Source: Modicisalibacter tunisiensis (GTDB lineage: Bacteria > Pseudomonadota > Gammaproteobacteria > Pseudomonadales > Halomonadaceae). Taken from it: a stretch of DNA of 64,000 nt. Position 1 is the stretch's first letter. Each line of letters opens with the position of its first letter. The position numbers and the translations under genes are program-made. The notes beneath the pieces are model-generated. The model was not told the origin of the DNA and made no database searches. It worked only from the letters and a program-made list of their open reading frames with translations. Below are positions 7,444 through 16,085 of this stretch, piece after piece. The DNA lies in contig NZ_JAGXFD010000001.1 of assembly GCF_020148005.1 (NCBI RefSeq), forward strand, positions 430,549 through 494,548. Direction: 5' to 3'.

Positions 7444-8021
7444 TGCGAGACTGGCTGGTGGCGCCGGCGATACTGCTGGCGCTGGTCATGGCCACGCCGG
7501 CGCTGGCCGGGCCGCCGTGCTGGACCCAGGACGCCGCGGACAGCCAGCTTGAATTCACCGGCAAGCAGGCCGGCGCCCCGGCACACGGCCGGTTCCGGCG
7601 CTTCACGGTGCAGGCCTGTTTCGATCCCGACCAGGCACAGGGCGAGCTCGAGGTCGAGGTCGATCTCGACTCGCTGGACACGCGCAATGCCACCCGCGAC
7701 GCCACCCTGCGCGGCCCCGAGTTCCTCGACGTCTCCCACTACCCCCGGGCCCGCTATCAGGCGAGCGACTTCGAATCGCTGGGCGGGCAGCACTATCGGG
7801 CCAGGGGCACCCTGACCCTGCACGGCGTCAGCCAGCCCCTGGCGGCCCCCTTCACGTTCCGGGTCGACAACGACGGTCGGCAGGCCGAGGCCCGCGGCAC
7901 GGCCGCCCTCGACCGTCGCGACTTCGACGTCGGCCAAGGCCGCTGGGCCGGCACCCGCTGGGTGGGCGCCGAGGTGGAACTGAGCTTCTCGCTCAAGCTG
8001 GTCCCGGCGAGCCCGCCATGA
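7440..8021 (+). CDS. YceI family periplasmic protein
   Basis: The 193-residue product has a Sec signal peptide cleaved near ALAG (about residue 23) and a YceI domain over the rest. Recognisable stretches are LDSLDTRNATRDA, PEFLDVSHYPRARYQA and GTLTLHGVSQPL. It has no lipobox and so should be free in the periplasm, unlike the lipidated paralogue at 6056-6826. Translation starts by ATGA overlap with the cytochrome gene; a second ATG directly follows (7443). It probably binds a hydrophobic ligand handled together with the b561 cytochrome. Confidence 0.88.
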   Translation: MMRDWLVAPAILLALVMATPALAGPPCWTQDAADSQLEFTGKQAGAPAHGRFRRFTVQACFDPDQAQGELEVEVDLDSLDTRNATRDATLRGPEFLDVSHYPRARYQASDFESLGGQHYRARGTLTLHGVSQPLAAPFTFRVDNDGRQAEARGTAALDRRDFDVGQGRWAGTRWVGAEVELSFSLKLVPASPP

Positions 8022-8095
8022 TCCGCCGCCTCGGCCGGCCATCGCCTCACCCGGCCCTGTGCCGGCGCCCCCTCGCTCAGGCTGACGCCCTGCAT

Positions 8096-8131
8096 GAAGC
8101 AAGCCCGACCGGGTGGCCGGGCTCGCTTTCA
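8096..8131. terminator. bidirectional terminator
   Basis: A roughly 10-bp GC-rich inverted repeat (AGCAAGCCCG paired with CGGGCTCGCT) is followed by TTTC on the plus strand and lies between the convergent YceI and transaldolase genes. It probably serves both. Confidence 0.7.
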
Positions 8132-8162
8132 TTCACGCAACGGGATGGACCAGCGAGGTCGT

Positions 8163-9116
8163 TCAGCCCTCGAGGCGCTCGGCGATCAGGCCCTCGAGCT
8201 TGCGCTGGTCGTCGGCGAAGCGACGGATGCCCTCGGCCAGCTTGTCGTTGGCCATGGCGTCCTGGTTGTGGCCCCAGCGGAACTGGGCCTCGGTGAGCGG
8301 CGTCAGGCGCTCGGTCTTGTCGCCGATATCGCTGACCTTGCGCTCGACCTCGCCGTCGCTCGAGGCCAGCTCCTCGAGCAGCGCCGGCGAGATGGTCAGG
8401 CGATTGCAGCCGGCCAGCGCCAGCACCTGGCCCGTATTGCGGAAGCTCGCCCCCATCACCACGGTGGCGTAGCCGTAGCGGCTGGCGGTGTCGCACACCC
8501 CGCGCACAAAGCGCACGCCGGGGTCGGTCTCCGGCGTGTAGTCCTCGCCGGTCTCCTTCTTGTACCAGTCGGTGACCCGGCCGACGAACGGCGAGATCAG
8601 GTACACGCCGGCGTCGAAGCAGGCCTGCGCCTGGGCTTCCGAGAACAGCAGGGTCAGGTTGCACTGGATGCCCTCCTTCTCGAGCACCTCGGCGGCACGA
8701 ATACCTTCCCAGGTCGCGGCCAGCTTGATGAGGATCCGCTCGCGGTCCACGCCGTGACGCTCGTAGAGCGCGATCAGCCGGTGCGCCTTGGCGATGCTCG
8801 CTTCGCGATCGAAGGACAGCCGCGCCGGTACCTCGGTGGAGACGCGACCGGGCACGATGCCGGCGATCTCGCTGCCGATCGCCACCGACAGCCGGTCCAC
8901 GGCCTGCTCGATGCGCGTCTCGGCATCGGCGACGTCCTGCTTCACCTGCGCCAGCGTCTCGTCGATCAGCGCCTGATGGCCGGGCAGGTCGAAGGCCTTG
9001 AGAATCAGCGACGGGTTGGTGGTGGCATCGTGGGGCTGATAACGGCGGATGGCTTCCAGGTCACCGGTATCGGCAACCACCAGGGAAAGGCGTTTCAGCG
9101 CGTCGAGTTGGGTCAT
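8163..9116 (-). CDS. tal: transaldolase
   Basis: The 317-residue class I transaldolase is of the TalB type. It moves a dihydroxyacetone unit from sedoheptulose 7-phosphate to glyceraldehyde 3-phosphate in the non-oxidative pentose phosphate pathway, in the cytoplasm. The Schiff-base lysine is Lys131 in [11 protein letters not shown], and the N-terminal [10 protein letters not shown] block is intact. The start at 9116 matches the family N-terminus ([10 protein letters not shown]) and has AGGA nine bases upstream; the longer frame to 9161 adds nothing conserved. It appears to be a single-gene unit. Confidence 0.96.
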   Translation of the reverse strand: MTQLDALKRLSLVVADTGDLEAIRRYQPHDATTNPSLILKAFDLPGHQALIDETLAQVKQDVADAETRIEQAVDRLSVAIGSEIAGIVPGRVSTEVPARLSFDREASIAKAHRLIALYERHGVDRERILIKLAATWEGIRAAEVLEKEGIQCNLTLLFSEAQAQACFDAGVYLISPFVGRVTDWYKKETGEDYTPETDPGVRFVRGVCDTASRYGYATVVMGASFRNTGQVLALAGCNRLTISPALLEELASSDGEVERKVSDIGDKTERLTPLTEAQFRWGHNQDAMANDKLAEGIRRFADDQRKLEGLIAERLEG

Positions 9117-9279
9117 GGCTTGTCGTCCTGACTGTCGTTCAATGAATGCATCCGCGATCACGGCGCCACGGCATGGTGCGCCTGCAGCGCCTGCCGGTAG
9201 CGGTGATAGAGCTCATCATACCGCGCCCCCTATCAACCAACCCAACCCTACCCGGCGTCATCGCGCTTGCCGATGCACC

Positions 9280-10656
9280 TCAGCGCCGCCCCGGCGTCCG
9301 TCCGCCGGGCAGCTCGACCCGTGCCGCCAGGCCACCGAGCGAGGCGGTCTCGAGGCTCAGCGAGCCGCCGTAGAGGCTCATCAGGTCCTCGACGATCGCC
9401 AGGCCCAGCCCCGAGCCCGAGCGGTGCTCGTCGAGGCGGGCGCCGCGCGCCAGCGCCGCGCGACGCTGCTCGGCGGTCATCCCCGGGCCGTCGTCCTCGA
9501 TGCACAGTACCGCCGCGCCGGCCGCCTCGTGCAGGCTCAGCCGCACCCGCGAGTTCGCCCAGCGCAGGGCGTTGTCGAGCAGGTTGCCGACCAGCTCCTG
9601 GAGATCCTGCGGGTCCATGCGCACCGTCAGCGCGTCGTCCAGATCGCGCTCGAGCGCGATGCCCCGGCGCCCGGCCAGCCGCGCCAGGCCGTCGACCACC
9701 GGGGCGATCGCCTCGCCGACCCTGACCCGGCCGGTGAGCGTCGCGCCGCCCGCCGCCGAGGCCCGGGCAAGATGGTGACGCACCGCCTCGTCGATGCGCC
9801 CCAGCTCGTCGTGCACCTGGCGGCGCTGGGCCTCGGGCAGGCGCTCGGAGACGGTCCTCAGCACGCTGACCGGGGTCTTCAGGGCATGCGCCAGGTTGCC
9901 GGCGGCGCTGCGGCCGCGCTCGATCAGCCGACGGTCGCGCTCGAGCACCTCGTTCATGGCCCCGGCCAGTTCGCTGAGCTCCCCGGGCAGGCGGGTATCC
10001 AGACGCTCGCCCGCCCCGGACTCGACACGCTCGAGGTCCGCATGCAGGCGCCGCAGCGGCGCCAGACCCCAGCGGATCTGCAGCGCCAGGCCGCCGAGCA
10101 GCAGCGCCCCCAGCGCCAGCAGCGACAGGCCCAGCAGCCACTCGAAGCGCGCCACCTCGGCGTCGAGTTCCTCGCGGGAGACGGCGACGCTGACATGCAG
10201 GGTGCGGGGCCAGCCCGGCAGCCGCACATCGCGCTCGATGACGCGCAGCGGCTCGCCGCGCGGCCCCCGGATGTCGCGCACGCTGACCCCGTCGACCGTG
10301 GTCACCGGCAGCCGCTGATCCCACAGCGAGCGCGAGACCAGTGCGGTATCGTGACGGTCGGTGACCTGCCAGTACCAGCCGGAGAACACCCGCTCGAAAC
10401 GCGCATCGCCCAGCGAGCGCGTCATCGTCAGCCGGTCGTTGCGCGCATCGTGGCCCAGGTCCGCCAGCACCACCTGCAGCAGCGAGGACAACCGCTGGTC
10501 GAAGGCGGCGGTCGCCGATTCGCGGAAGTTGTAGGCCAGCCCCAGCCCGGCCAGTGGCAGCACCACCAGCACCAGCGCCAGCGCCGCGGCGAGCAGCCGC
10601 TGACCCAGCGTCCAGCCGGCCGGCCGGGCCAGCCAGGCGCGCAGGCGTGCCGTCAC
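9280..10656 (-). CDS. PhoQ-like sensor histidine kinase
   Basis: The 458-residue kinase has a membrane helix at about 20-42, a periplasmic sensor of about 130 residues, a second helix at about 174-194, a HAMP-like linker, and the H-box GNLAHALKTP with phospho-His257. The ATPase domain follows, with N-box NLLDNALRWA (Asn362), G1 DDGPGM and G2 GSGLGL. The HALKTP form of the H-box and the sensor size resemble PhoQ-type kinases. It starts by ATGA overlap with the response regulator. The stimulus is unknown; cations or membrane stress are plausible from the family. Confidence 0.9.
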   Translation of the reverse strand: MTARLRAWLARPAGWTLGQRLLAAALALVLVVLPLAGLGLAYNFRESATAAFDQRLSSLLQVVLADLGHDARNDRLTMTRSLGDARFERVFSGWYWQVTDRHDTALVSRSLWDQRLPVTTVDGVSVRDIRGPRGEPLRVIERDVRLPGWPRTLHVSVAVSREELDAEVARFEWLLGLSLLALGALLLGGLALQIRWGLAPLRRLHADLERVESGAGERLDTRLPGELSELAGAMNEVLERDRRLIERGRSAAGNLAHALKTPVSVLRTVSERLPEAQRRQVHDELGRIDEAVRHHLARASAAGGATLTGRVRVGEAIAPVVDGLARLAGRRGIALERDLDDALTVRMDPQDLQELVGNLLDNALRWANSRVRLSLHEAAGAAVLCIEDDGPGMTAEQRRAALARGARLDEHRSGSGLGLAIVEDLMSLYGGSLSLETASLGGLAARVELPGGRTPGRR

Positions 10657-11324
10657 CCCTCGCCCTCGAGGGCCACGGCGCGATAGCCCTGGCCGCGCAG
10701 CGTCTCGATGCGACCGCTGCCCAGCTTGCGGCGCAGCCGGCTGATCTGCACGTCGATGACGTTGGAGTCGGGCTCCTGATCACGGTCGTAGACGTGCTCG
10801 GCGAGCTCGGCGCGGCTGACGATGCGCGGCGCGGCATGCATCAGGTAGGCGAGCAGTCGCGACTCCTGGGCGGTCAGCGTCACCGGCCGTCCGGCGACGC
10901 TGACGCTGGCGGAGTGGGTGTCGTAGGTCAGCTCGCCGAGCGTCAGCACCGGGTGCGCGTGGCCGTGGCTGCGCCGTACCAATGCCCGCAGGCGGAACAG
11001 TACCTCGGCGGTCTCGAACGGCTTGGTGACGTAATCGTCGGCACCGGCGGAGAAGCCCGCCGCCTTGTCCGACCAGCGCTCGCGGGCGGTGAGCACCAGC
11101 ACCGGCAGGTCGATGGCGTCGTCGCGCCACTGCCCCAGCCAGCGGGTACCGTCGCCGTCGGGCAGCCCCAGGTCGAGCACCACGGCATCGTAGCGCTCGG
11201 TGCGTACCAGAAAGTCGGCCTCGCCGCCGGTGCCGGCGATCTCCACGAGCAAGCCGGCATCGCGCAGGGCCTCGCCGAGCGCCTCGGCCAGCGCCCGATC
11301 GTCTTCGACCAGTAGAATCTTCAT
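10653..11324 (-). CDS. OmpR/PhoP-family response regulator
   Basis: The 223-residue regulator has a receiver domain with the acidic pair Asp8/Asp9, phospho-acceptor Asp51 (VVLDLGLPD), Thr79 and Lys101 (TKPF). A C-terminal winged helix follows, with the recognition region around VIDVQISRLRRKL. It is the cognate partner of the overlapping kinase. The gene follows the PepSY protein gene by 7 bp, so the three form one operon. Direct repeats CATGAA spaced 11 bp apart lie upstream of the operon (11705-11739) and are candidate binding sites, implying autoregulation. Confidence 0.93.
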   Translation of the reverse strand: MKILLVEDDRALAEALGEALRDAGLLVEIAGTGGEADFLVRTERYDAVVLDLGLPDGDGTRWLGQWRDDAIDLPVLVLTARERWSDKAAGFSAGADDYVTKPFETAEVLFRLRALVRRSHGHAHPVLTLGELTYDTHSASVSVAGRPVTLTAQESRLLAYLMHAAPRIVSRAELAEHVYDRDQEPDSNVIDVQISRLRRKLGSGRIETLRGQGYRAVALEGEG

Positions 11325-11331
11325 GATGTTG

Positions 11332-11670
11332 TCAGCGTCGTTTCATGGCGTCGATATCCTGCCCTCGACTGTCGACCAGCTCGCCGGTCGCGGCATCGAA
11401 GACGAACTCGACCAGCTGCCCATCGGGGCCGATCATCTCGATATCGTACCGGATGGCCTCGTCCTCGTGCTCGAGCTCGACCTCCAGAACCTGACCCGCG
11501 TAGCGCTGCTGCAGCCAGTCGAGCACGCCGGGCAGCGCCACCAGCCGCCCGGCGCGGACGGCGTCGTGCAGGCCGTGCCAGTCATCCTCGGCCGCGGCCG
11601 GGGGCAGGCTGACCAGCGCCGTGCCCAGCACGACGACGCCGGTCGCCAGGAGACGATTGCATGCGTTCAT
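11332..11670 (-). CDS. PepSY domain periplasmic protein
   Basis: The 112-residue protein has a signal peptide ending near PPAAAEDD (residue 27). The remaining part is a single PepSY domain with the usual strand pattern (VLEVELEHEDEAIRYDIEM, EFVFDAATGELVD). PepSY proteins in this position are often regulated outputs or modulators of the adjacent PhoP/PhoQ-like pair, and some inhibit proteases. It is the first gene of the operon with the response regulator and kinase. The ATG is the only sensible start ahead of the signal peptide. Confidence 0.85.
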   Translation of the reverse strand: MNACNRLLATGVVVLGTALVSLPPAAAEDDWHGLHDAVRAGRLVALPGVLDWLQQRYAGQVLEVELEHEDEAIRYDIEMIGPDGQLVEFVFDAATGELVDSRGQDIDAMKRR

Positions 11671-11704
11671 GGTCCCTATCCTGCCAGCGTCCGCCTGAAT
11701 GCAT

Positions 11705-11739
11705 CATGAATCGTCCCTGCCGCATGAACCCACCATGAA
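11705..11739. promoter_or_regulatory. candidate response-regulator direct repeats
   Basis: CATGAA occurs three times at 11705, 11723 and 11734. The last two are separated by five bases, giving an 11-bp period, the spacing used by PhoP/PmrA-type regulators that bind as head-to-tail dimers. On the minus strand the pair reads TTCATG-N5-TTCATG. They lie 35-69 bp upstream of the PepSY-regulator-kinase operon and about 110 bp upstream of a divergent secreted-protein gene. Confidence 0.5.
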
Positions 11740-11845
11740 CGCATTCTTCAGCTCACGGCAAGGTGACGCGGAGTACAACGGGGTCTGACGCCGACGGTCG
11801 ACGGACCGACGCATCGGCATTCGTTGCACGACAAGGAGACTCGCC

Positions 11846-12253
11846 ATGACACCATTGCGCCTGATGATGCTTCCCGTCGCCTTCACCGGCGGGCTTTCCG
11901 GTCTGGCCCTGGCCGAGGAGGGCGGCCTTTCTCCTGACAGGCTCGACGCCCTGCACGCCCGGGGCGAGCCGCAGAGTCGCCCGGCCTATCGGCAGCTCGA
12001 GGCCCGTCCCGGCCATCTGGCGCTGGAGGCACGCCACGACGACGCCTGGCAGGCCACGGCCGAGCGGCTGATGCGCGACGGCACGCTGACCGCCCGGGAC
12101 GACGCCGCCGCCTGGCAGCTGTCCGGCACCGAACTCACCCGTACCCTCGACACCGCCCGCCATGCCCCCATGCAACGATTCGCGTCTCTCGCTGTCGACT
12201 CCACGGGGCATGTCGAGATCGGCGATCCGGCGACGTCCGTTCACACGGCCTGA
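11846..12253 (+). CDS. small secreted hypothetical protein
   Basis: The 135-residue protein has a signal peptide (hydrophobic to about residue 23, cleavage near ALAEEG) and a hydrophilic mature part without motifs I recognise. The ATG follows a strong AAGGAG site. It is divergent from the PepSY/two-component operon, with the candidate regulator repeats between them, so it may be a target of that system. It is followed 38 bp later by a small membrane-protein gene in the same direction. Function unknown. Confidence 0.6.
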   Translation: MTPLRLMMLPVAFTGGLSGLALAEEGGLSPDRLDALHARGEPQSRPAYRQLEARPGHLALEARHDDAWQATAERLMRDGTLTARDDAAAWQLSGTELTRTLDTARHAPMQRFASLAVDSTGHVEIGDPATSVHTA

Positions 12254-12291
12254 TCCGCACCGTCCCCTCTTCCCGGCCATCGGAGCGAACC

Positions 12292-12666
12292 ATGACGGAA
12301 CATCAAGAGACTCTCCATACCCGCAGCCGCCGCCACAATGCCGCCTGGCAGGCGGCACGCGACTGGCAGCAGCGCGCGCACCGCGCCCGCCCGTCGTCGG
12401 CCTCCGGTGGCCTCCGGCTGGTCGTCACCTGGCTGCTGTTCGGCGCCCTGATGGTGCTGGGCTCCCTGCTGGGGCTGTTTCTGCTGGTGGTGGGCTGGCT
12501 GATGATGCCACTGATCCGCCATCGCCTGAAAAAGCAGGCCGAGGCCTACCGGGCCGGCCACGCCCGCGACATAGGCGGCAATGGCGCGTCTTCCCGGGCG
12601 CCGGAAAGCGGCGGCCACCCTCGGGTTCTCGAGGGCGACTATCAGGTGCGAAAGCCCCGCGACTGA
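12292..12666 (+). CDS. small membrane protein, function unknown
   Basis: The 124-residue product has a basic, Gln/Arg/His-rich N-terminus (1-40), a long hydrophobic stretch of about 33 residues (LVVTWLLFG to WLMMPLI) that could form a helical hairpin or one long helix, and a charged cytoplasmic tail. A GGAG site lies seven bases before the ATG. It lies downstream of the secreted hypothetical gene and could share its transcript. I recognise no family. Confidence 0.6.
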   Translation: MTEHQETLHTRSRRHNAAWQAARDWQQRAHRARPSSASGGLRLVVTWLLFGALMVLGSLLGLFLLVVGWLMMPLIRHRLKKQAEAYRAGHARDIGGNGASSRAPESGGHPRVLEGDYQVRKPRD

Positions 12667-12720
12667 GCGCCGATCCCGCGCTCACCACCCTGCCTGCACG
12701 ACAAGGATCGCCATCGCCCA

Positions 12721-13554
12721 TCATGATCGGTGAGGAGTCTCCGGTGCCGCTATCGAGTCGTCGGGCACCTCCACGGGCGGCGGCTCGTCAGGCGCCATTT
12801 CCGGGTAGCGTCGTGCCAGCATTTCCCGCAGGGCGCGGACCTCCTCGTTGAGCATCGCCACCTGCTGATTGAGATGGCGCATCATCTCGCGGTCCGCGCG
12901 ATGCTGACGCGATTCACGTTCGCCCTGGTCGGCGACGAACAGCGAGCCGATGTAGGCCGCGAAACTGCCGAACAGCCCCACCCCGCTGACCATCAGCAAC
13001 ACCGCTACTACTCGCCCCAGCGTCGTTACCGGGTAGTAGTCGCCGTAGCCCACGGTGGTCACCGTGACGATCGCCCACCACAGCGCCTCCTCGGCAGTAT
13101 CGATCGGGCTGTCGGGATTGGGGCTCTCGACCAGCAGCATGGTCAGCGCGCCGAAGGCCACCAGCAGCACCGTCGCCGTGGCAGCCGACGCGAACAGCCC
13201 CTTGGCGCGATTGCGGAACAGGATGCGCCAGATCAGCTCCAGGGACTTGAGTGCCCGCAGCAGGCGAATCAACTGAACCACGCGGAACGCCTTGGCCCCC
13301 ATCAGCCAGCCGGCGGGGATGCTCGCCAGCAGATCGATCCAGCCCCAGCGCATGTAGTGCCACTTGTTCTTCGCCGCGCGAAAGCGCAGACAGAAGTCGA
13401 TGAAATAGAATACACAGACCAGCAGGTCGATGTACTGCAGTAGACGCGACACCTCCGGCGAAAGCGAGAAGAAAGTATCAGCGATCAACGCGCCGAGAAC
13501 ATAGAAGGACAGGGCGAGGATAAACAGCTTAAAGGGAGTGATGCGATCTTCCAT
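12721..13554 (-). CDS. voltage-gated-type potassium channel
   Basis: The 277-residue, six-helix ion channel carries the K+ selectivity filter TTVGYGD (166-172). The S4-like helix RVVQLIRLLRALK has regularly spaced arginines, as in KvAP-type channels. A coiled coil at about 222-250 (HLNQQVAMLNEEVRALREML) probably assembles the tetramer, and the last 25 residues are Pro/acid-rich. The frame is open to a TTG at 13638, but the ATG at 13554 immediately precedes the conserved membrane region. It would set membrane potential or K+ flux, useful in an osmoadapting bacterium. Confidence 0.88.
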   Translation of the reverse strand: MEDRITPFKLFILALSFYVLGALIADTFFSLSPEVSRLLQYIDLLVCVFYFIDFCLRFRAAKNKWHYMRWGWIDLLASIPAGWLMGAKAFRVVQLIRLLRALKSLELIWRILFRNRAKGLFASAATATVLLVAFGALTMLLVESPNPDSPIDTAEEALWWAIVTVTTVGYGDYYPVTTLGRVVAVLLMVSGVGLFGSFAAYIGSLFVADQGERESRQHRADREMMRHLNQQVAMLNEEVRALREMLARRYPEMAPDEPPPVEVPDDSIAAPETPHRS

Positions 13555-13670
13555 GGCGCGGAACGCGTCTCCGGCTGGGGCAGGACGAACCGTGTCAGGA
13601 TACTCGCGGGAAGCCAGGCTGGCGACCCCGAGGGTCAACGCGGCCGCGACGTATCGTGCCGCCCCATCCG

Positions 13671-13694
13671 GAAAAGGACCCGCCGTGGCGGGTC
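13671..13694 (-). terminator. rho-independent terminator after pobA
   Basis: The perfect 8-bp stem GACCCGCC/GGCGGGTC is followed on the minus strand by CTTTTC, about 25 bp after the pobA stop codon. Confidence 0.75.
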
Positions 13695-13718
13695 AATTAA
13701 GGACGCGAAAATGCCGGG

Positions 13719-14904
<1,186 letters not shown>

Positions 14905-14952
14905 GATTCTGCCTCCGTCAACTGCACTCGCCACGGCGAGCACGGCCGCGAC

Positions 14953-14978
14953 ATCGATGAATTGCATTTTTCATCGAT
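14953..14978. promoter_or_regulatory. perfect 9+9 bp palindrome between pobA and its regulator
   Basis: ATCGATGAA and TTCATCGAT are separated by eight bases. The site lies 49 bp upstream of the pobA start and about 95 bp upstream of the AraC-type gene. It is a good candidate operator in the shared control region, though AraC regulators more often bind direct repeats. Confidence 0.5.
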
Positions 14979-15072
14979 TCTGCGCCGCGAGTAAGGCAAA
15001 ATTCCTGCCCAGCCTTGGACTTTTACAAGAACCACCCCTGACTTTGGTCGGAGATCCCACGAACGGTGCGAC

Positions 15073-15957
15073 ATGCAGAACTGGCCGGATGACCGCGTCC
15101 CCGTCTTTCAACTCTACGGCGAAACCGGCCGCTGGCCGACGCCCGACCTGCTGCACTGCGAGTCGATCGCCGCGCGCAGTCGCCTGCACGACTGGCACAT
15201 CAAGCCGCACCGCCATGCCGACCTGCTGCACCTGCTGCATATCCGCCACGGCGAGGTGCAGCTCACCCTCGAGGAGGACGAGCGCCGCCTCGACGGCCCC
15301 CAGGTGATCATCGTGCCGCCGGTGGTGATCCACGGCTTTCGCTTCTCGACGGACACCGACGGGCACATCATCAGCCTGGCACCGCCGCTGGCCGGCCACC
15401 TGCGCGAGCGCCTGGCAGCGCTCGGCGAGGTTTTCTCGCGGGCAGCCCACTACCCGCTGGCCGACCAGCCGGAGGCGCGCCCCATCGCCACGCTGATCGA
15501 GACCCTCGTCGGCGAATATCACCGCCCGGCCCCGGGACGCGAGCCGCTGCTGCACGCGCTGATGCAGGCACTGGCGGTACAGGTAGCCCGGCGCGCGTCA
15601 CGCCGGCGCACGCGCCAGGCCACACTGCGCCAGGACCGGGGCCGGGTGCACCTCGAGCAGTTCCTGGCGCTGATCGACGACCACTATGCCGAGCAGCCCA
15701 CCATCGACGATCTCGCCGCCCGAGTGGGCATCACCAGCGCGCACCTCAACACCCTGTGCCGCCGTCTGGCGGGGCGCAGCGCCCTGCAGCTGCTGCACGA
15801 ACGCCTGCTGCTCGAGGCCAAGCGCCAGCTGACCTACACCAACATGACCATCGGCCAGATCGCCGACCAGCTGGGCTTTTCCGAGCCGGCCTACTTCACA
15901 CGCTTCTTCAAGCGCCTGAGCGGGCAGTCGCCCAAGACCTTCCGGCAGTCGCGTTGA
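15073..15957 (+). CDS. pobR: AraC family transcriptional regulator (PobR-like)
   Basis: The 294-residue protein has an N-terminal cupin-like effector domain (HIKPHRHADLLHLLHI near residues 37-53, then a PPVVIHGF strand) and a C-terminal double helix-turn-helix from about 190. The second helix-turn-helix carries the family signature (IGQIADQLGFSEPAYFTRFF). It is divergent from pobA, 168 bp apart, which is the arrangement of the AraC-type activator that responds to 4-hydroxybenzoate in pseudomonads. The specific role is inferred from position. If pobA is truly broken, this regulator has lost its obvious target. Confidence 0.82.
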   Translation: MQNWPDDRVPVFQLYGETGRWPTPDLLHCESIAARSRLHDWHIKPHRHADLLHLLHIRHGEVQLTLEEDERRLDGPQVIIVPPVVIHGFRFSTDTDGHIISLAPPLAGHLRERLAALGEVFSRAAHYPLADQPEARPIATLIETLVGEYHRPAPGREPLLHALMQALAVQVARRASRRRTRQATLRQDRGRVHLEQFLALIDDHYAEQPTIDDLAARVGITSAHLNTLCRRLAGRSALQLLHERLLLEAKRQLTYTNMTIGQIADQLGFSEPAYFTRFFKRLSGQSPKTFRQSR

Positions 15958-16085
15958 GTGGCAAATTTGCGGATCGCCGGGGAGTGCCGCCCTGTGGCCG
16001 GCCTCTTTGAGAAAGCAGGACGCGGCGATATCGTTGGCTCAACCCATCCCCGGCTTTCTCGACGCCTTTCCAGGAGTGACCGTTC

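Noticed and set aside
8018..8296. Plus-strand frame after the second YceI gene
   Set aside because: It runs through a terminator into antisense transaldolase sequence.
9049..10686. Long plus-strand frame opposite the sensor kinase
   Set aside because: It is Gln/Ala/Arg-rich shadow composition; the kinase has all its motifs on the minus strand.
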